From an uncultured Clostridia bacterium (GTDB lineage Bacteria; Bacillota; Clostridia; Lachnospirales; Anaerotignaceae), in NCBI GenBank assembly GCA_910587735.1, contig CAJUNT010000019.1, positions 1 through 50,232 on the forward strand: a stretch of 50,232 nucleotides of DNA. Direction: 5' to 3'. Made by a program: the position numbers and the translations under genes. Positions 9,437-18,593 of this stretch are shown one piece after another (the first letter of the stretch is position 1; the number at the start of each line of letters is the position of its first letter). The notes under the pieces were generated by a model. It worked only from the letters and a program-made list of their open reading frames with translations. It searched no databases and was not told where the DNA came from.

Positions 9437-10468
9437 ATGAAAAAAAGAGTGCTATCTATTATTGCTATGCTTGCTATGACAGTGTCTATGGCTGCTTGTA
9501 GTTCTCCAAGTGCTCCAACACCAGAAGATGGAGAAGGTGACGATACAAATGTTTCTAGTGAAGCAGGAGATTTGATTACAGTTGGTTATGCGCAGGTTGG
9601 TGCAGAATCTGACTGGAGAACAGCAAATACAGAATCCTTCAAATCTACATTCACAGAAGAAAATGGATACAAATTGATTTTTGACGATGCACAACAAAAA
9701 CAAGAAAATCAAATTAAAGCTATTCGTTCTTTTATACAACAAGATGTTGACTACATAGTTGTTGCACCTGTTGTTGAAACAGGTTGGGAAACTGTTTTGG
9801 AAGAAGCAAAAGAGGCAGGTATTCCTGTAATACTTTCTGACCGTATGATGCAAGTATCTGATGATGAATTGTATGTTGCATGGGTTGGCGGTAACTTTGT
9901 AAAAGAAGGCGAAACTTGTGGCGAATGGTTAGCAAAATATTTAGAAGAAAATGGTCGTGGTAGTGAAGAAATCAACATGGTAACAATACAAGGTACTATC
10001 GGTGCTTCTGCTCAGGTTGGACGTACAGAAGGATTCAATAATATTTTAACACAACATGACAACTGGAAAATGCTTGATATGCAGTCTGGTGAATTTACAC
10101 AGGCAAAAGGACAAGAAGTTATGGAATCTTTCTTAAAGAGCTATGACGATATTGATGTAGTTATATGCGAAAACGATAACGAAGCATTTGGTGCAATCGA
10201 TGCGATTAAAGCAGCAGGTAAAACTTGTGGTCCTGATGGCGACATTATCGTAGTTGGATTTGACTCCGTAAAAGCAGCATTTGAATCTATGATAGCAGGC
10301 GACTTAAATGCGACATTTGAATGTAACCCACTTCATGGTCCTCGTGTAGCAGAAATCATTCAAAAATTGGAAGCTGGAGAATCTGTTGATAAAATACAAT
10401 ATGTAGATGAATCCTATTTTGATACAAGCATGGATTTAGAAACAATTTTACCAGAAAGAGCATACTAA
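9437..10468 (+). CDS. Sugar ABC transporter substrate-binding lipoprotein (YtfQ-like)
   Basis: A 343-aa exported lipoprotein: positively charged start, hydrophobic core and lipobox SMAAC with the lipidated Cys at residue 21, then a Ser/Pro/Asp/Glu-rich tether. The mature part is a periplasmic-binding-protein type I fold (VGYAQVGAESDWRTANTESF..., DYIVVAPVVETGWETVLEEA, IPVILSDR, VGFDSVKAAFESMIAG), closest by eye to galactofuranose/arabinose-binding YtfQ. AAGGGGG precedes the ATG. It is the first gene of the importer operon; araA and araD downstream make L-arabinose or an arabinofuranose the likely ligand, by inference. Confidence 0.9.
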   Translation: MKKRVLSIIAMLAMTVSMAACSSPSAPTPEDGEGDDTNVSSEAGDLITVGYAQVGAESDWRTANTESFKSTFTEENGYKLIFDDAQQKQENQIKAIRSFIQQDVDYIVVAPVVETGWETVLEEAKEAGIPVILSDRMMQVSDDELYVAWVGGNFVKEGETCGEWLAKYLEENGRGSEEINMVTIQGTIGASAQVGRTEGFNNILTQHDNWKMLDMQSGEFTQAKGQEVMESFLKSYDDIDVVICENDNEAFGAIDAIKAAGKTCGPDGDIIVVGFDSVKAAFESMIAGDLNATFECNPLHGPRVAEIIQKLEAGESVDKIQYVDESYFDTSMDLETILPERAY

Positions 10469-10503
10469 TTTATAGTAGCAGCCCAGTGTTGATTTAGAAA
10501 ATC

Positions 10504-10550
10504 AGAAAGTGTGGGGTCGGAGTTTGACTCCATCTCTACACTTTCTTTTT
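10504..10550 (+). terminator. Intercistronic hairpin after the binding-protein gene
   Basis: The arms AGAAAGTGT (10504-10512) and ACACTTTCT (10538-10546), with an inner GGAGT/ACTCC pairing, are followed by a T run. Such partial terminators between a binding-protein gene and its transporter genes keep the binding protein in excess; that role is inferred here. Confidence 0.75.
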
Positions 10551-10608
10551 GTTTACCAAAAAATCAGTAAAAAAATGTAAAAAAAGTAAGAAAAAGGGGA
10601 GACGCTTT

Positions 10609-12126
10609 ATGGAACAAAATTCAGTTTTAGAAATGAGAGGCATTTATAAAACATTTCCTGGTGTAAAAGCATTACAAAATGTAGATTTTACTCTGAAAAA
10701 GGGAGAAATACATGCGTTAATGGGTGAAAATGGCGCAGGAAAATCTACACTGATTAAAGTTTTAACAGGTGTAGAGGAATTTGAAACAGGTCAAATTTGT
10801 ATTGATGGACGTGAAGGCACTATTATCAATCATAGCCCTCAAGAAGCACAAAATAATGGTATTAGTACAGTTTATCAAGAAGTCAATCTTTGTCCGAATC
10901 TTTCTGTTGCGGAAAATCTTTTTATAGGTAGAGAGCCTAAAAAGGGCGGTTTGATTGACTGGAAAACAATGAATCAAAGAGCAAGCGATTTATTGAGTAG
11001 TTTGGATATACACGCAGATGTTACAAAAACAATAGATAATTATTCTATTGCTATACAACAAATGATTGCCATAGCAAGAGCTGTAGATATGTCTGCAAAA
11101 GTGTTAATATTGGACGAACCAACATCATCATTGGACGACAGCGAAGTGGAAAAGTTATTTCAGCTCATGACAAAACTCAAAAATGAGGGTGTTGGTATTA
11201 TATTTGTTACACACTTTTTGGAACAAGTGTATGCAGTTTGTGATAAAATTACAGTGTTAAGAAACGGACAACTTGTCGGAGAATTTACAACAGCAGAGTT
11301 ACCACGTGTACAGTTAGTAGCGAAAATGATGGGAAAAGATTTTGATGATTTGGCATCTATAAAAGGAGATACAGCAAAAGAGTTTAGCGAAAATCCAGAA
11401 GATATTACTATCAAAGCGGTAGGACTTGGAAAGAACGGCTATATTAAACCATTTGATTTAGTAATACACAAAGGAGAAGTAGTAGGATTTACAGGACTTT
11501 TGGGTTCTGGACGTTCTGAAACAGTTCGTCTTTTGTATGGAGCAGAAAAAGCAGATACAGGTGAACTTTTGGTAAAAGGACAGAAAGTAGTGGCAAAACA
11601 CCCTTTGACATCTATGAATGCAGGTATGGCATATTTACCTGAAGACCGTAAAAATGAAGGTATTATTGCAGACCTTTCTGTTAGAGAGAATTTAATATTA
11701 GCATTACAGGCAAAAAGAGGTATATTCCATTTGCTTAGCAAAAAACAACAGGAAGAATATACAGATAAATATATACAAATGCTCCAAGTAAAAACAGCAA
11801 GCAGAGAAACAACAATAAAATCTCTTTCTGGTGGTAACCAGCAAAAGGTAATTATAGGAAGATGGCTTTTAACAAATCCAGATTTTTTAATATTAGATGA
11901 ACCAACAAGAGGTATTGACATTGGTACAAAAACAGAAATACAAAAATTAGTACTGCAATTAGCAGAGGAAGGTATGGCAGTGGTATTTATATCCTCCGAA
12001 ATTGAGGAAATGCTTAGAACTTGCGACCGTATGGTTGTTATGAGAGATGGTGCAAAAGTTGGCGAGTTAAGCGGTGAGGACATGAATCAATCCACAATTA
12101 TGTCTACCATAGCAGGGGGGCATTGA
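10609..12126 (+). CDS. Sugar ABC transporter ATP-binding protein (YtfR/AraG-like, two NBDs)
   Basis: A 505-aa tandem ATPase that energises a CUT2-type sugar importer. The first nucleotide-binding domain has Walker A GENGAGKST at residues 39-47 and Walker B ILDEPTSSLD. The second has the degenerate Walker A GLLGSGRSE, signature LSGGNQQKV and Walker B ILDEPTRGID, as normal for this class. ATG 10609 follows AAGGGGAGA; the open frame upstream of it overlaps the terminator and lacks a ribosome site. It overlaps the next gene's start region, indicating tight coupling with the two permeases. Confidence 0.94.
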   Translation: MEQNSVLEMRGIYKTFPGVKALQNVDFTLKKGEIHALMGENGAGKSTLIKVLTGVEEFETGQICIDGREGTIINHSPQEAQNNGISTVYQEVNLCPNLSVAENLFIGREPKKGGLIDWKTMNQRASDLLSSLDIHADVTKTIDNYSIAIQQMIAIARAVDMSAKVLILDEPTSSLDDSEVEKLFQLMTKLKNEGVGIIFVTHFLEQVYAVCDKITVLRNGQLVGEFTTAELPRVQLVAKMMGKDFDDLASIKGDTAKEFSENPEDITIKAVGLGKNGYIKPFDLVIHKGEVVGFTGLLGSGRSETVRLLYGAEKADTGELLVKGQKVVAKHPLTSMNAGMAYLPEDRKNEGIIADLSVRENLILALQAKRGIFHLLSKKQQEEYTDKYIQMLQVKTASRETTIKSLSGGNQQKVIIGRWLLTNPDFLILDEPTRGIDIGTKTEIQKLVLQLAEEGMAVVFISSEIEEMLRTCDRMVVMRDGAKVGELSGEDMNQSTIMSTIAGGH

Positions 12127-12128
12127 TT

Positions 12129-13187
12129 ATGAATAATGAAACGATTAAAAAAATAACATCACAAAGATTATTTTTACCTATATTCTGTTTGATATTGGTG
12201 CTTTTAGTCAATGTCATTACAACACCAAACTTTTTTTCAATATCCATTCGAGATGGCGTACTTTATGGCTATATTATAGATATTATAAACAGAGCATCTG
12301 AACTGGTAATATTAGCAATCGGTATGACACTTGTTGTATCTGCTTCTGCTGGAACAGATATTTCAGTAGGTGCAATTATGGCGGTAAGTGCCGCGGTTTG
12401 CTGTAATATATTAAGTGGTGGAGAAAGAGCAGTAACAGAATATGCAAGTCCATTGATAGTAGGATTTTTAGCTGCAATTATTGTAGGTGTTTTAATTGGT
12501 TGCTTTAATGGTTTTTTAGTAGCAAAATTAAATATACAGCCTATGGTAGCAACATTGATAATGTTTACGGCTGGACGTGGTATAGCGCAGTTGATTACAG
12601 ATGGACAAATTACATATGTTCGTGTAGATAGTTATAGATTATTGGGAGCATCTTTTGATGGAATACCAATACCAACGCCATTTATTGTAGCTGTAGTTAT
12701 GGTAGCATTTACGGCGTTGCTGTTAAGTAAAACAGCATTGGGTATGTATATACAATCAGTTGGTATTAATAAAAAAGCATCTAGTTTTATAGGTATCAAA
12801 TCTATATTTATTATATTTTTAACTTATGCATATTGTGGTTTTTGTTCTGGGCTTTCTGGTTTAATTGCGTCTAGTCGTATTTATTCCGCAGATGCAAATA
12901 ATATCGGTTTAAATATGGAATTAGATGCCATATTAGCAGTAGCAATAGGTGGTAACTCATTAGCAGGTGGTAAATTTTCAATAGCAGGTTCTGTAATAGG
13001 TGCTTATACCATACAGGCATTAACTACAACACTTTATGCTATGCACGTTTCATCTGACCAGGTACCAGTATATAAAGCAATCGTTGTTGTAATCATTGTA
13101 GCATTGCAATCACCTGGTTTTGCAAGATGGAGAAAAAGTTTAGCAAAAAAGAAAAGTATGAACATTACTCAAAAGGAGGCGGCTTAA
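12129..13187 (+). CDS. Sugar ABC transporter permease (YtfT-like)
   Basis: A 352-aa BPD_transp_2 permease with 8-10 hydrophobic helices and family segments ELVILAIGMTLVVSASAGTDISVGAI, FNGFLVAKLNIQPMVATL and AVAIGGNSLAGGKFSIAGSVIGAY. The start is ATG 12129 after a G-rich ribosome site (GGGGGG); a TTG 6 bp upstream overlaps the ATPase stop. It forms a heterodimeric channel with the following permease. Confidence 0.93.
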   Translation: MNNETIKKITSQRLFLPIFCLILVLLVNVITTPNFFSISIRDGVLYGYIIDIINRASELVILAIGMTLVVSASAGTDISVGAIMAVSAAVCCNILSGGERAVTEYASPLIVGFLAAIIVGVLIGCFNGFLVAKLNIQPMVATLIMFTAGRGIAQLITDGQITYVRVDSYRLLGASFDGIPIPTPFIVAVVMVAFTALLLSKTALGMYIQSVGINKKASSFIGIKSIFIIFLTYAYCGFCSGLSGLIASSRIYSADANNIGLNMELDAILAVAIGGNSLAGGKFSIAGSVIGAYTIQALTTTLYAMHVSSDQVPVYKAIVVVIIVALQSPGFARWRKSLAKKKSMNITQKEAA

Positions 13188-13188
13188 T

Positions 13189-14205
13189 ATGAAAAATAAA
13201 AAACAATTAAATCAAACGACCTTCCTTTTAATGATTACAATCGTATTATTTTTTGTAATGTATGGTATTGGTTGTATATTATTTAATGCGCAGGGCTTTT
13301 CTAAAACACAAAACTTTTTAAATTTGTTTATATCAAATGCAGGTTTAATCGTAATTGGTATTGGTATGACAGTAGTTATGATTACAGGTGGTATTGATAT
13401 TAGTGTTGGTTCTTTTGTTGCCATGGGCTGTATGATGCTTGCATGGATGATGGAAAAGGGCAATATTGGTGCAGTTCCAGCCGTATTGATTGTATTAGTA
13501 ACGGGTATAGTATTTGGATTGGTGCAAGGATTTTTGGTTGCTTATATGGATATACAACCATTTATTGTAACACTTGCAGGTATGTTTTTTGCAAGAGGTA
13601 TGACAGCAATTATATCAAAAGATATGATTAGTATTACAAATGAAACATTTATGGCATGGGCAAAATTAAGAATTTATTTACCATTTGGCGGTTATTACAA
13701 TAAAAAAGGTGTATTGATACAGCCATATATTTATCCAACAGTAGTAATTGCCATAGTACTTTTAATAGCAGCATTTATTATGTTAAAGTATACAAAATTT
13801 GGTAGAAGTATCTATGCGATAGGTGGTAATGAACAGTCAGCATTGATGTTGGGCTTAAATGTTAGACGAGTAAAATTAAAAGCATATGTATTAGATGGAT
13901 TTTTGTGTGGAGTAGGAAGTATATTATTTTGTTTAAATACATTAGGCGGTTTCGTAGAACAGGCGAAAGGTTTTGAAATGGACGCTATTGCATCGTCTGT
14001 TATAGGTGGTACATTGCTAACAGGTGGTGTTGGTAATGTAATTGGTACATTATTTGGTGTATTGATTAAAGCTACTATTGAGGCATTCATTACATTCCAA
14101 GGTACATTGTCATCATGGTGGACACGTATTACGATTGCGGCATTGCTTTGTTTCTTTATTGTATTGCAGTCTATACTTTCCATGATGAAAACAAAAAAAC
14201 AATAA
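13189..14205 (+). CDS. Sugar ABC transporter permease (YjfF-like)
   Basis: A 338-aa second BPD_transp_2 permease. Diagnostic segments are LIVIGIGMTVVMITGGIDISVGSF, VQGFLVAYMDIQPFIVTLAGMFFARGM and ASSVIGGTLLTGGVGNVIGTLFGV. Its ATG is 1 bp after the stop of the previous permease, with AAGGAGG inside that gene's end. Having two different permeases, a tandem ATPase and a YtfQ-like binding protein matches the YtfQRT-YjfF architecture rather than the single-permease AraFGH system. Confidence 0.93.
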   Translation: MKNKKQLNQTTFLLMITIVLFFVMYGIGCILFNAQGFSKTQNFLNLFISNAGLIVIGIGMTVVMITGGIDISVGSFVAMGCMMLAWMMEKGNIGAVPAVLIVLVTGIVFGLVQGFLVAYMDIQPFIVTLAGMFFARGMTAIISKDMISITNETFMAWAKLRIYLPFGGYYNKKGVLIQPYIYPTVVIAIVLLIAAFIMLKYTKFGRSIYAIGGNEQSALMLGLNVRRVKLKAYVLDGFLCGVGSILFCLNTLGGFVEQAKGFEMDAIASSVIGGTLLTGGVGNVIGTLFGVLIKATIEAFITFQGTLSSWWTRITIAALLCFFIVLQSILSMMKTKKQ

Positions 14206-14241
14206 AATAATCATTTCTTAATATATAGGAGGTATAAATAT

Positions 14242-15735
14242 ATGAAAAAATATCAATTTTGGTTTTGCACTGGTTCACAAGATTTATATGGCGATGAGTG
14301 TTTAGAACACGTAGCACAACATTCTAAAGTTATTGTAGAAGAATTAAATAAAAGTGGAAATTTACCTTTTGAAGTAATTTGGAAACCTACTTTAATTACA
14401 AATGAAGTAATTAGAAAAACATTTAATGAAGCAAATGCAGACGAAAATTGTGCAGGTGTGATTACATGGATGCATACATTTTCACCTGCAAAAAGTTGGA
14501 TATTAGGTTTACAGGAATACAAAAAACCTCTTTGTCATTTACATACACAATTTAATAAAGAAATCCCTTACGATGATATTGACATGGATTTTATGAATGA
14601 AAATCAGTCTGCACATGGTGGCAGAGAATATGGACATATTGTAAGCCGTATGGGTATTGAAAGAAAAGTAATTGTGGGACATTGGGACGATGAACAAATA
14701 CAAAAACAATTAGCAAGCTGGATGAGAACAGCAATCGGTGTCATGGAATCTTCTCATATTAGAGTGATGAGAATAGCCGACAATATGAGAAATGTTGCTG
14801 TTACAGAAGGCGACAAAGTAGAAGCACAAATTAAATTTGGCTGGGAAGTAGATGCTTATCCTGTAAATGAAATTGTAGAAGCGGTAAATGCTGTATCAAA
14901 AGGGGATACAGACACATTGGTAGAAGAATATTATGATAAATATGATATTCTTTTAGAAGGCAGAGATGAAAAAGAATTTAGAGAACATACAGCAGTACAG
15001 GCGCAGATTGAAATTGGTTTTGAAAGATTTTTAAAAGAAAAAGATTATCATGCTATTGTGACACATTTTGGTGATTTGGGTGGATTGAAACAACTTCCAG
15101 GTTTAGCAATACAAAGACTGATGGAAAAAGGCTATGGCTTTGGTGCAGAAGGCGACTGGAAAACAGCAGCAATGGTACGTCTTATGAAAATTATGACAGA
15201 AGGCACAAAGGATGCAAAAGGTACAACATTCTTTGAAGATTATACATATAATTTGGTAAAAGGAAAAGAAGGTATATTACAAGCACATATGTTGGAAATT
15301 TGCCCTTCTATTGCAGATGGCAAAATTGCTATAAAAGAATGTCCTCTTAGTATGGGAAATAGAGAAGACCCTGCAAGATTGGTATTCACAGCAAAAGAAG
15401 GACATGGCATTGCAACATCATTGATTGATTTAGGTGACAGATTCCGTTTGATTATTAATGATGTAAATGTGAAAAAGGCAGAAAAACATATGCCAAAATT
15501 ACCAGTTGCAACAGCATTCTGGACACCAGAACCAAATCTTGAAATTGGTGCAACAGCATGGATTTATGCAGGAGGAGCGCATCATACAGCATTTTCTTAT
15601 GACTTAACAGCGGAACAAATGGGAGATTGGGCAGCTTGTATGGGTATTGAAGCTGTTTATATTGATAAAGATACCAACATCCGTCAATTTAGAAATGAAT
15701 TAAAATGGAACGATATGTATTATAAATTCCGCTGA
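14242..15735 (+). CDS. araA: L-arabinose isomerase
   Basis: A 497-aa enzyme converting L-arabinose to L-ribulose, first step of the intracellular pathway. Diagnostic stretches are FWFCTGSQDLYGDE at the N-terminus, WMHTFSPAKSWI, LHTQFNKEIPYDDIDMDFMN, GFGAEGDWKTAAMVRLMK (catalytic Glu region), GTTFFEDYTYNL, MLEICPSIADGK and GGAHHTAFSYDL near the C-terminus. The length is typical (about 495-500 aa). TAGGAGG precedes the ATG. It follows the transporter genes with a 36-bp gap and no terminator, so it is part of the same operon. Confidence 0.97.
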   Translation: MKKYQFWFCTGSQDLYGDECLEHVAQHSKVIVEELNKSGNLPFEVIWKPTLITNEVIRKTFNEANADENCAGVITWMHTFSPAKSWILGLQEYKKPLCHLHTQFNKEIPYDDIDMDFMNENQSAHGGREYGHIVSRMGIERKVIVGHWDDEQIQKQLASWMRTAIGVMESSHIRVMRIADNMRNVAVTEGDKVEAQIKFGWEVDAYPVNEIVEAVNAVSKGDTDTLVEEYYDKYDILLEGRDEKEFREHTAVQAQIEIGFERFLKEKDYHAIVTHFGDLGGLKQLPGLAIQRLMEKGYGFGAEGDWKTAAMVRLMKIMTEGTKDAKGTTFFEDYTYNLVKGKEGILQAHMLEICPSIADGKIAIKECPLSMGNREDPARLVFTAKEGHGIATSLIDLGDRFRLIINDVNVKKAEKHMPKLPVATAFWTPEPNLEIGATAWIYAGGAHHTAFSYDLTAEQMGDWAACMGIEAVYIDKDTNIRQFRNELKWNDMYYKFR

Positions 15736-15750
15736 TAAGGGGGAAATAGT

Positions 15751-17340
15751 ATGAAAAAAGAAAGTATATTGCAAGCAAATACTGCATTAGGTATTGAATT
15801 TGGTTCAACAAGAATAAAAGCAGTATTGATAGATGAAACTAAAGAACCTATTGCGCAAGGCAGTTATGAATGGGAAAACCGCCTTGAAAATAATATCTGG
15901 ACATATAGTATGGAAGATATTATGACAGGTTTAAAAGAATGTTATAGTGATTTAGCAAAAGATGTTAAACAAAAATATGATGTAGTATTAAAAAAAGTAG
16001 GCAGTATAGGTATTAGTGCTATGATGCATGGCTATATGGCTTTTGATGAGAAAGGCGAGTTATTAGTGCCTTTTAGAACATGGCGAAATACTATGACACA
16101 ACAGGCAGCAGAAAAATTAACAGAATTATTTCAATATAATATTCCTCAAAGATGGAGTATTGCACATTTGTATCAAGCGATATTAAATGAAGAAAAACAT
16201 TTACCACAAATTAACTTTTTAACAACATTAGCTGGTTTTATACATTTTAAATTGACAGGTGAAAAAGTATTAGGTGTAGGCGATGCATCTGGTATGTTCC
16301 CTATTGATTGTACAACAGGTACTTATTATGAAAGTATGATAAATCAATTTAATCATTTGATAGCAGAAAAGCATTTTAAGTGGAAATTAAATGATATATT
16401 GCCAAAAGTATTATCAGCTGGAGAAAACGCAGGAACATTGACAGAACAGGGTGCAAAATTGCTTGACCCTTCTGGAAATTTAGAGTCTGGTATTCCGCTT
16501 TGCCCTCCAGAAGGAGATGCAGGAACAGGTATGACAGCTACAAATAGTGTTGCAGTTAGAACAGGTAATGTTTCCGCTGGTACATCTGTATTTGCTATGG
16601 TTGTTTTAGAAAAAGAATTATCAAAGGTATATCCAGAAATTGATTTAGTAACCACACCAACAGGCAATTTAGTGGGTATGGTGCATTGTAATAACTGTAC
16701 ATCTGATTTGAATGCTTGGGTGAATTTGTTCCAAGAATATGGTGAAGCAATGGGATTAAAAGCAGATAAAAATGATATATTTGCTACATTGTATCATAAG
16801 GCATTAGAAGGAGATGCAGATTGTGGAGGATTGCTTTCTTACTGCTATTTGTCAGGAGAACCAATTACAAATTTTGAACAAGGCAGACCGCTTTTTGCAA
16901 GAATGGCAGACAGTAAATTCAATTTGTCAAACTTTATGAGAACACATTTATATAGCTCACTTTCTACATTAAAAATAGGATTAGATATATTATTTAAACA
17001 AGAAGGTGTAACGCTTGATAATCTCATGGGACATGGTGGATTGTTTAAAACAAAGGGTGTTGGACAAAAAATAATGGCAGCAGCGGCGTCAGTACCAGTT
17101 TCCGTTATGGAAACAGCCGGAGAAGGCGGTGCTTGGGGTATTGCTGTATTAGCAGACTATATGAAACAAAAACAAAATGGCGAAACATTGGAACAATACT
17201 TAAATAATAAAGTATTTGCTAATAGTGAGGCTGTAACAATCGTACCTTCTCAAAAAGATAGCGAAGGCTTTGATAAATTCATAGAGTTATATCAAAAATG
17301 CTTACCAATAGAAAAGGTGGCAGTAGAAACAATGAAATAA
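15751..17340 (+). CDS. FGGY-family carbohydrate kinase, probable L-ribulokinase (AraK type)
   Basis: A 529-aa FGGY kinase with the phosphate-1 motif GIEFGSTRIKAVLID near residues 14-28, the GISAMMHGYMAF segment, SAGTSVFAMVV and a C-terminal adenosine-binding stretch GHGGLFKTKGVGQKIMAAA. Its sequence does not look like E. coli AraB; a non-orthologous ribulokinase (AraK) is known from clostridial arabinose operons and fits here. It sits 15 bp after araA and before araD, the step at which L-ribulose must be phosphorylated. Substrate assignment therefore rests mainly on context; automated annotation might call it xylulokinase. Confidence 0.85.
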   Translation: MKKESILQANTALGIEFGSTRIKAVLIDETKEPIAQGSYEWENRLENNIWTYSMEDIMTGLKECYSDLAKDVKQKYDVVLKKVGSIGISAMMHGYMAFDEKGELLVPFRTWRNTMTQQAAEKLTELFQYNIPQRWSIAHLYQAILNEEKHLPQINFLTTLAGFIHFKLTGEKVLGVGDASGMFPIDCTTGTYYESMINQFNHLIAEKHFKWKLNDILPKVLSAGENAGTLTEQGAKLLDPSGNLESGIPLCPPEGDAGTGMTATNSVAVRTGNVSAGTSVFAMVVLEKELSKVYPEIDLVTTPTGNLVGMVHCNNCTSDLNAWVNLFQEYGEAMGLKADKNDIFATLYHKALEGDADCGGLLSYCYLSGEPITNFEQGRPLFARMADSKFNLSNFMRTHLYSSLSTLKIGLDILFKQEGVTLDNLMGHGGLFKTKGVGQKIMAAAASVPVSVMETAGEGGAWGIAVLADYMKQKQNGETLEQYLNNKVFANSEAVTIVPSQKDSEGFDKFIELYQKCLPIEKVAVETMK

Positions 17341-17384
17341 TTTTTGACATTTAGCAAAAAATATATTTTAGTGAATATATAGTG

Positions 17385-17420
17385 GTAAATACCCTCGACA
17401 CAATATGGGCGAGGGTTTAC
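17385..17420 (+). other. Hairpin between the kinase gene and araD
   Basis: The arms GTAAATACCCTCG (17385-17397) and CGAGGGTTTAC (17410-17420) pair with a small bulge. No T run follows, so it is not a standard terminator. It may protect or process the mRNA, or be an operator; araD starts 35 bp downstream. Confidence 0.5.
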
Positions 17421-17455
17421 TGCTGTATGATAACATATTTAATTGGGGTGATATT

Positions 17456-18148
17456 ATGTTAGAGGAATTAAAACAAGAAGTTTATGAGGCGAATATGCTT
17501 TTACCAAAATATGGACTTGTAACATTTACATGGGGTAATGTTTCTGGTATTGACAGAGAAAAAGGATTGTTTGTGATAAAACCTTCTGGTGTAGATTATG
17601 ATAAAATGACAGCAGATGATATGGTTGTTATGGATTTAAAAGGAAATCAAATAGAAGGAAAATTGAATCCTTCTTCTGATACTAAAACACATTTAGTATT
17701 ATATAATAGATTTTCTAATATTGGTGGTATTGTGCATACACATAGTGCATGGGCAACATCATGGGCGCAGTCTGGTAAATCCATTCCTTGCTATGGTACA
17801 ACACACGCAGACTATATTTATGGAGAAATTCCTTGTGCCAGAAATTTAACGACTAGAGAAATTGAAGAAGATTACGAATATAATACAGGTGTATTGATAG
17901 CAGATTTATTTGATAAAAGAAAACTAGATACCAAAGCAGTACCTTGTGTACTTTGTAAAAATCATGGTCCTTTTGCTTGGGGAAAAAATGCAGGGGATGC
18001 TGTACACAATGCTGTTGTGTTGGAAGAAGTGGCAAAAATGGCAGCACAATGTGAATGGATAAACAAAAAAGTAAAACCAGCACCACACTATTTACAACAA
18101 AAACATTATATGAGAAAGCATGGTCCAAATGCATACTATGGACAGTAA
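17456..18148 (+). CDS. araD: L-ribulose-5-phosphate 4-epimerase
   Basis: A 230-aa class II aldolase-fold enzyme turning L-ribulose 5-phosphate into D-xylulose 5-phosphate, the exit to the pentose phosphate pathway. Seen: TWGNVSG phosphate-binding loop (26-32), NPSSDTKTH with the acidic residue D75, zinc ligands H94 and H96 in VHTHSAWATSW, the GTTHADY segment, and the third histidine in CKNHGPFAWG. Length is as expected. ATG 17456 follows GGGGTGA; the open frame upstream is non-coding. It is the last gene of the arabinose operon. Confidence 0.96.
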   Translation: MLEELKQEVYEANMLLPKYGLVTFTWGNVSGIDREKGLFVIKPSGVDYDKMTADDMVVMDLKGNQIEGKLNPSSDTKTHLVLYNRFSNIGGIVHTHSAWATSWAQSGKSIPCYGTTHADYIYGEIPCARNLTTREIEEDYEYNTGVLIADLFDKRKLDTKAVPCVLCKNHGPFAWGKNAGDAVHNAVVLEEVAKMAAQCEWINKKVKPAPHYLQQKHYMRKHGPNAYYGQ

Positions 18149-18192
18149 GGAAATATCCAAAAAGAGTAGTTTTAAAAATAATTTTTATTTCT

Positions 18193-18441
18193 GTTTGTCA
18201 TCAGGAAAACGAAGTTTTCCAGTAAAGTTTTTGCCCCGCTTTTTTTAAAAAGTGGGTGAGGTTTGGAGCAACGCTCCAAGGTTTTAACAGAAAAATATTG
18301 TTTCATTTGCAGATGCTGTCCACACCTGCAAACTTTTTTGAAAAAAAGTTTGAAAAAAACTTTATCTTTTGCGAACACAATGATATCATTATTTAGAAAA
18401 CAACATCCTCAAAGTTTTAAATGTTTGTTTACCCACTCCCA
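18193..18441 (+). repeat. Structured dispersed repeat, nested copy
   Basis: An intergenic region with no gene but a series of hairpins: GGAAAAC-gaa-GTTTTCC (18204-18220), CCCGCTTTTT/AAAAAGTGGG (18235-18256), TTGGAGC-aac-GCTCCAA (18263-18279) and CAAACTTTTTT/AAAAAAGTTTG (18329-18352). The same series occurs around 49.8-50.0 kb with different bases but conserved pairing. Here the second repeat unit (about 18321-18376) appears inserted inside the first, whose tail (TTTTAAATGTTTGTTTACCC) resumes near 18415. It resembles a non-coding MITE-like or RNA-structured repeat family. Confidence 0.65.
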
Positions 18442-18498
18442 CAGTGAGAAAAATAATTGCATAATTGTCAAAATATAGTATAATATATTATATTACTG

Positions 18499-18545
18499 AA
18501 ACAAAGGGAACTTTCTGTAAGTAAAGAAAGTTCCCTTTGTTTTAG
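18499..18545 (+). terminator. Strong hairpin terminator
   Basis: A perfect 18-bp stem (AAACAAAGGGAACTTTCT at 18499-18516, complement at 18526-18543) followed by a short T stretch. It lies about 50 bp before the next start, so it separates upstream transcription from the gene at 18594. Confidence 0.75.
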
Positions 18546-18593
18546 TATAAATTTGATTTTAATAAAAGAGAATGAAATAGAAGGAGGATGCAT

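Noticed and set aside
11439..12083. 214-codon open frame on the minus strand within the sugar ATPase gene
   Set aside because: It is fully antisense to a clear ATPase with Walker motifs, has no ribosome site and a Ser/Thr/Pro-rich composition typical of a shadow frame.
18172..18478. Two short frames (68 and 71 codons) on opposite strands in the 18.2-18.5 kb gap
   Set aside because: Both translate the hairpin repeat; similar frames occur at the other repeat copy without conservation of sequence.
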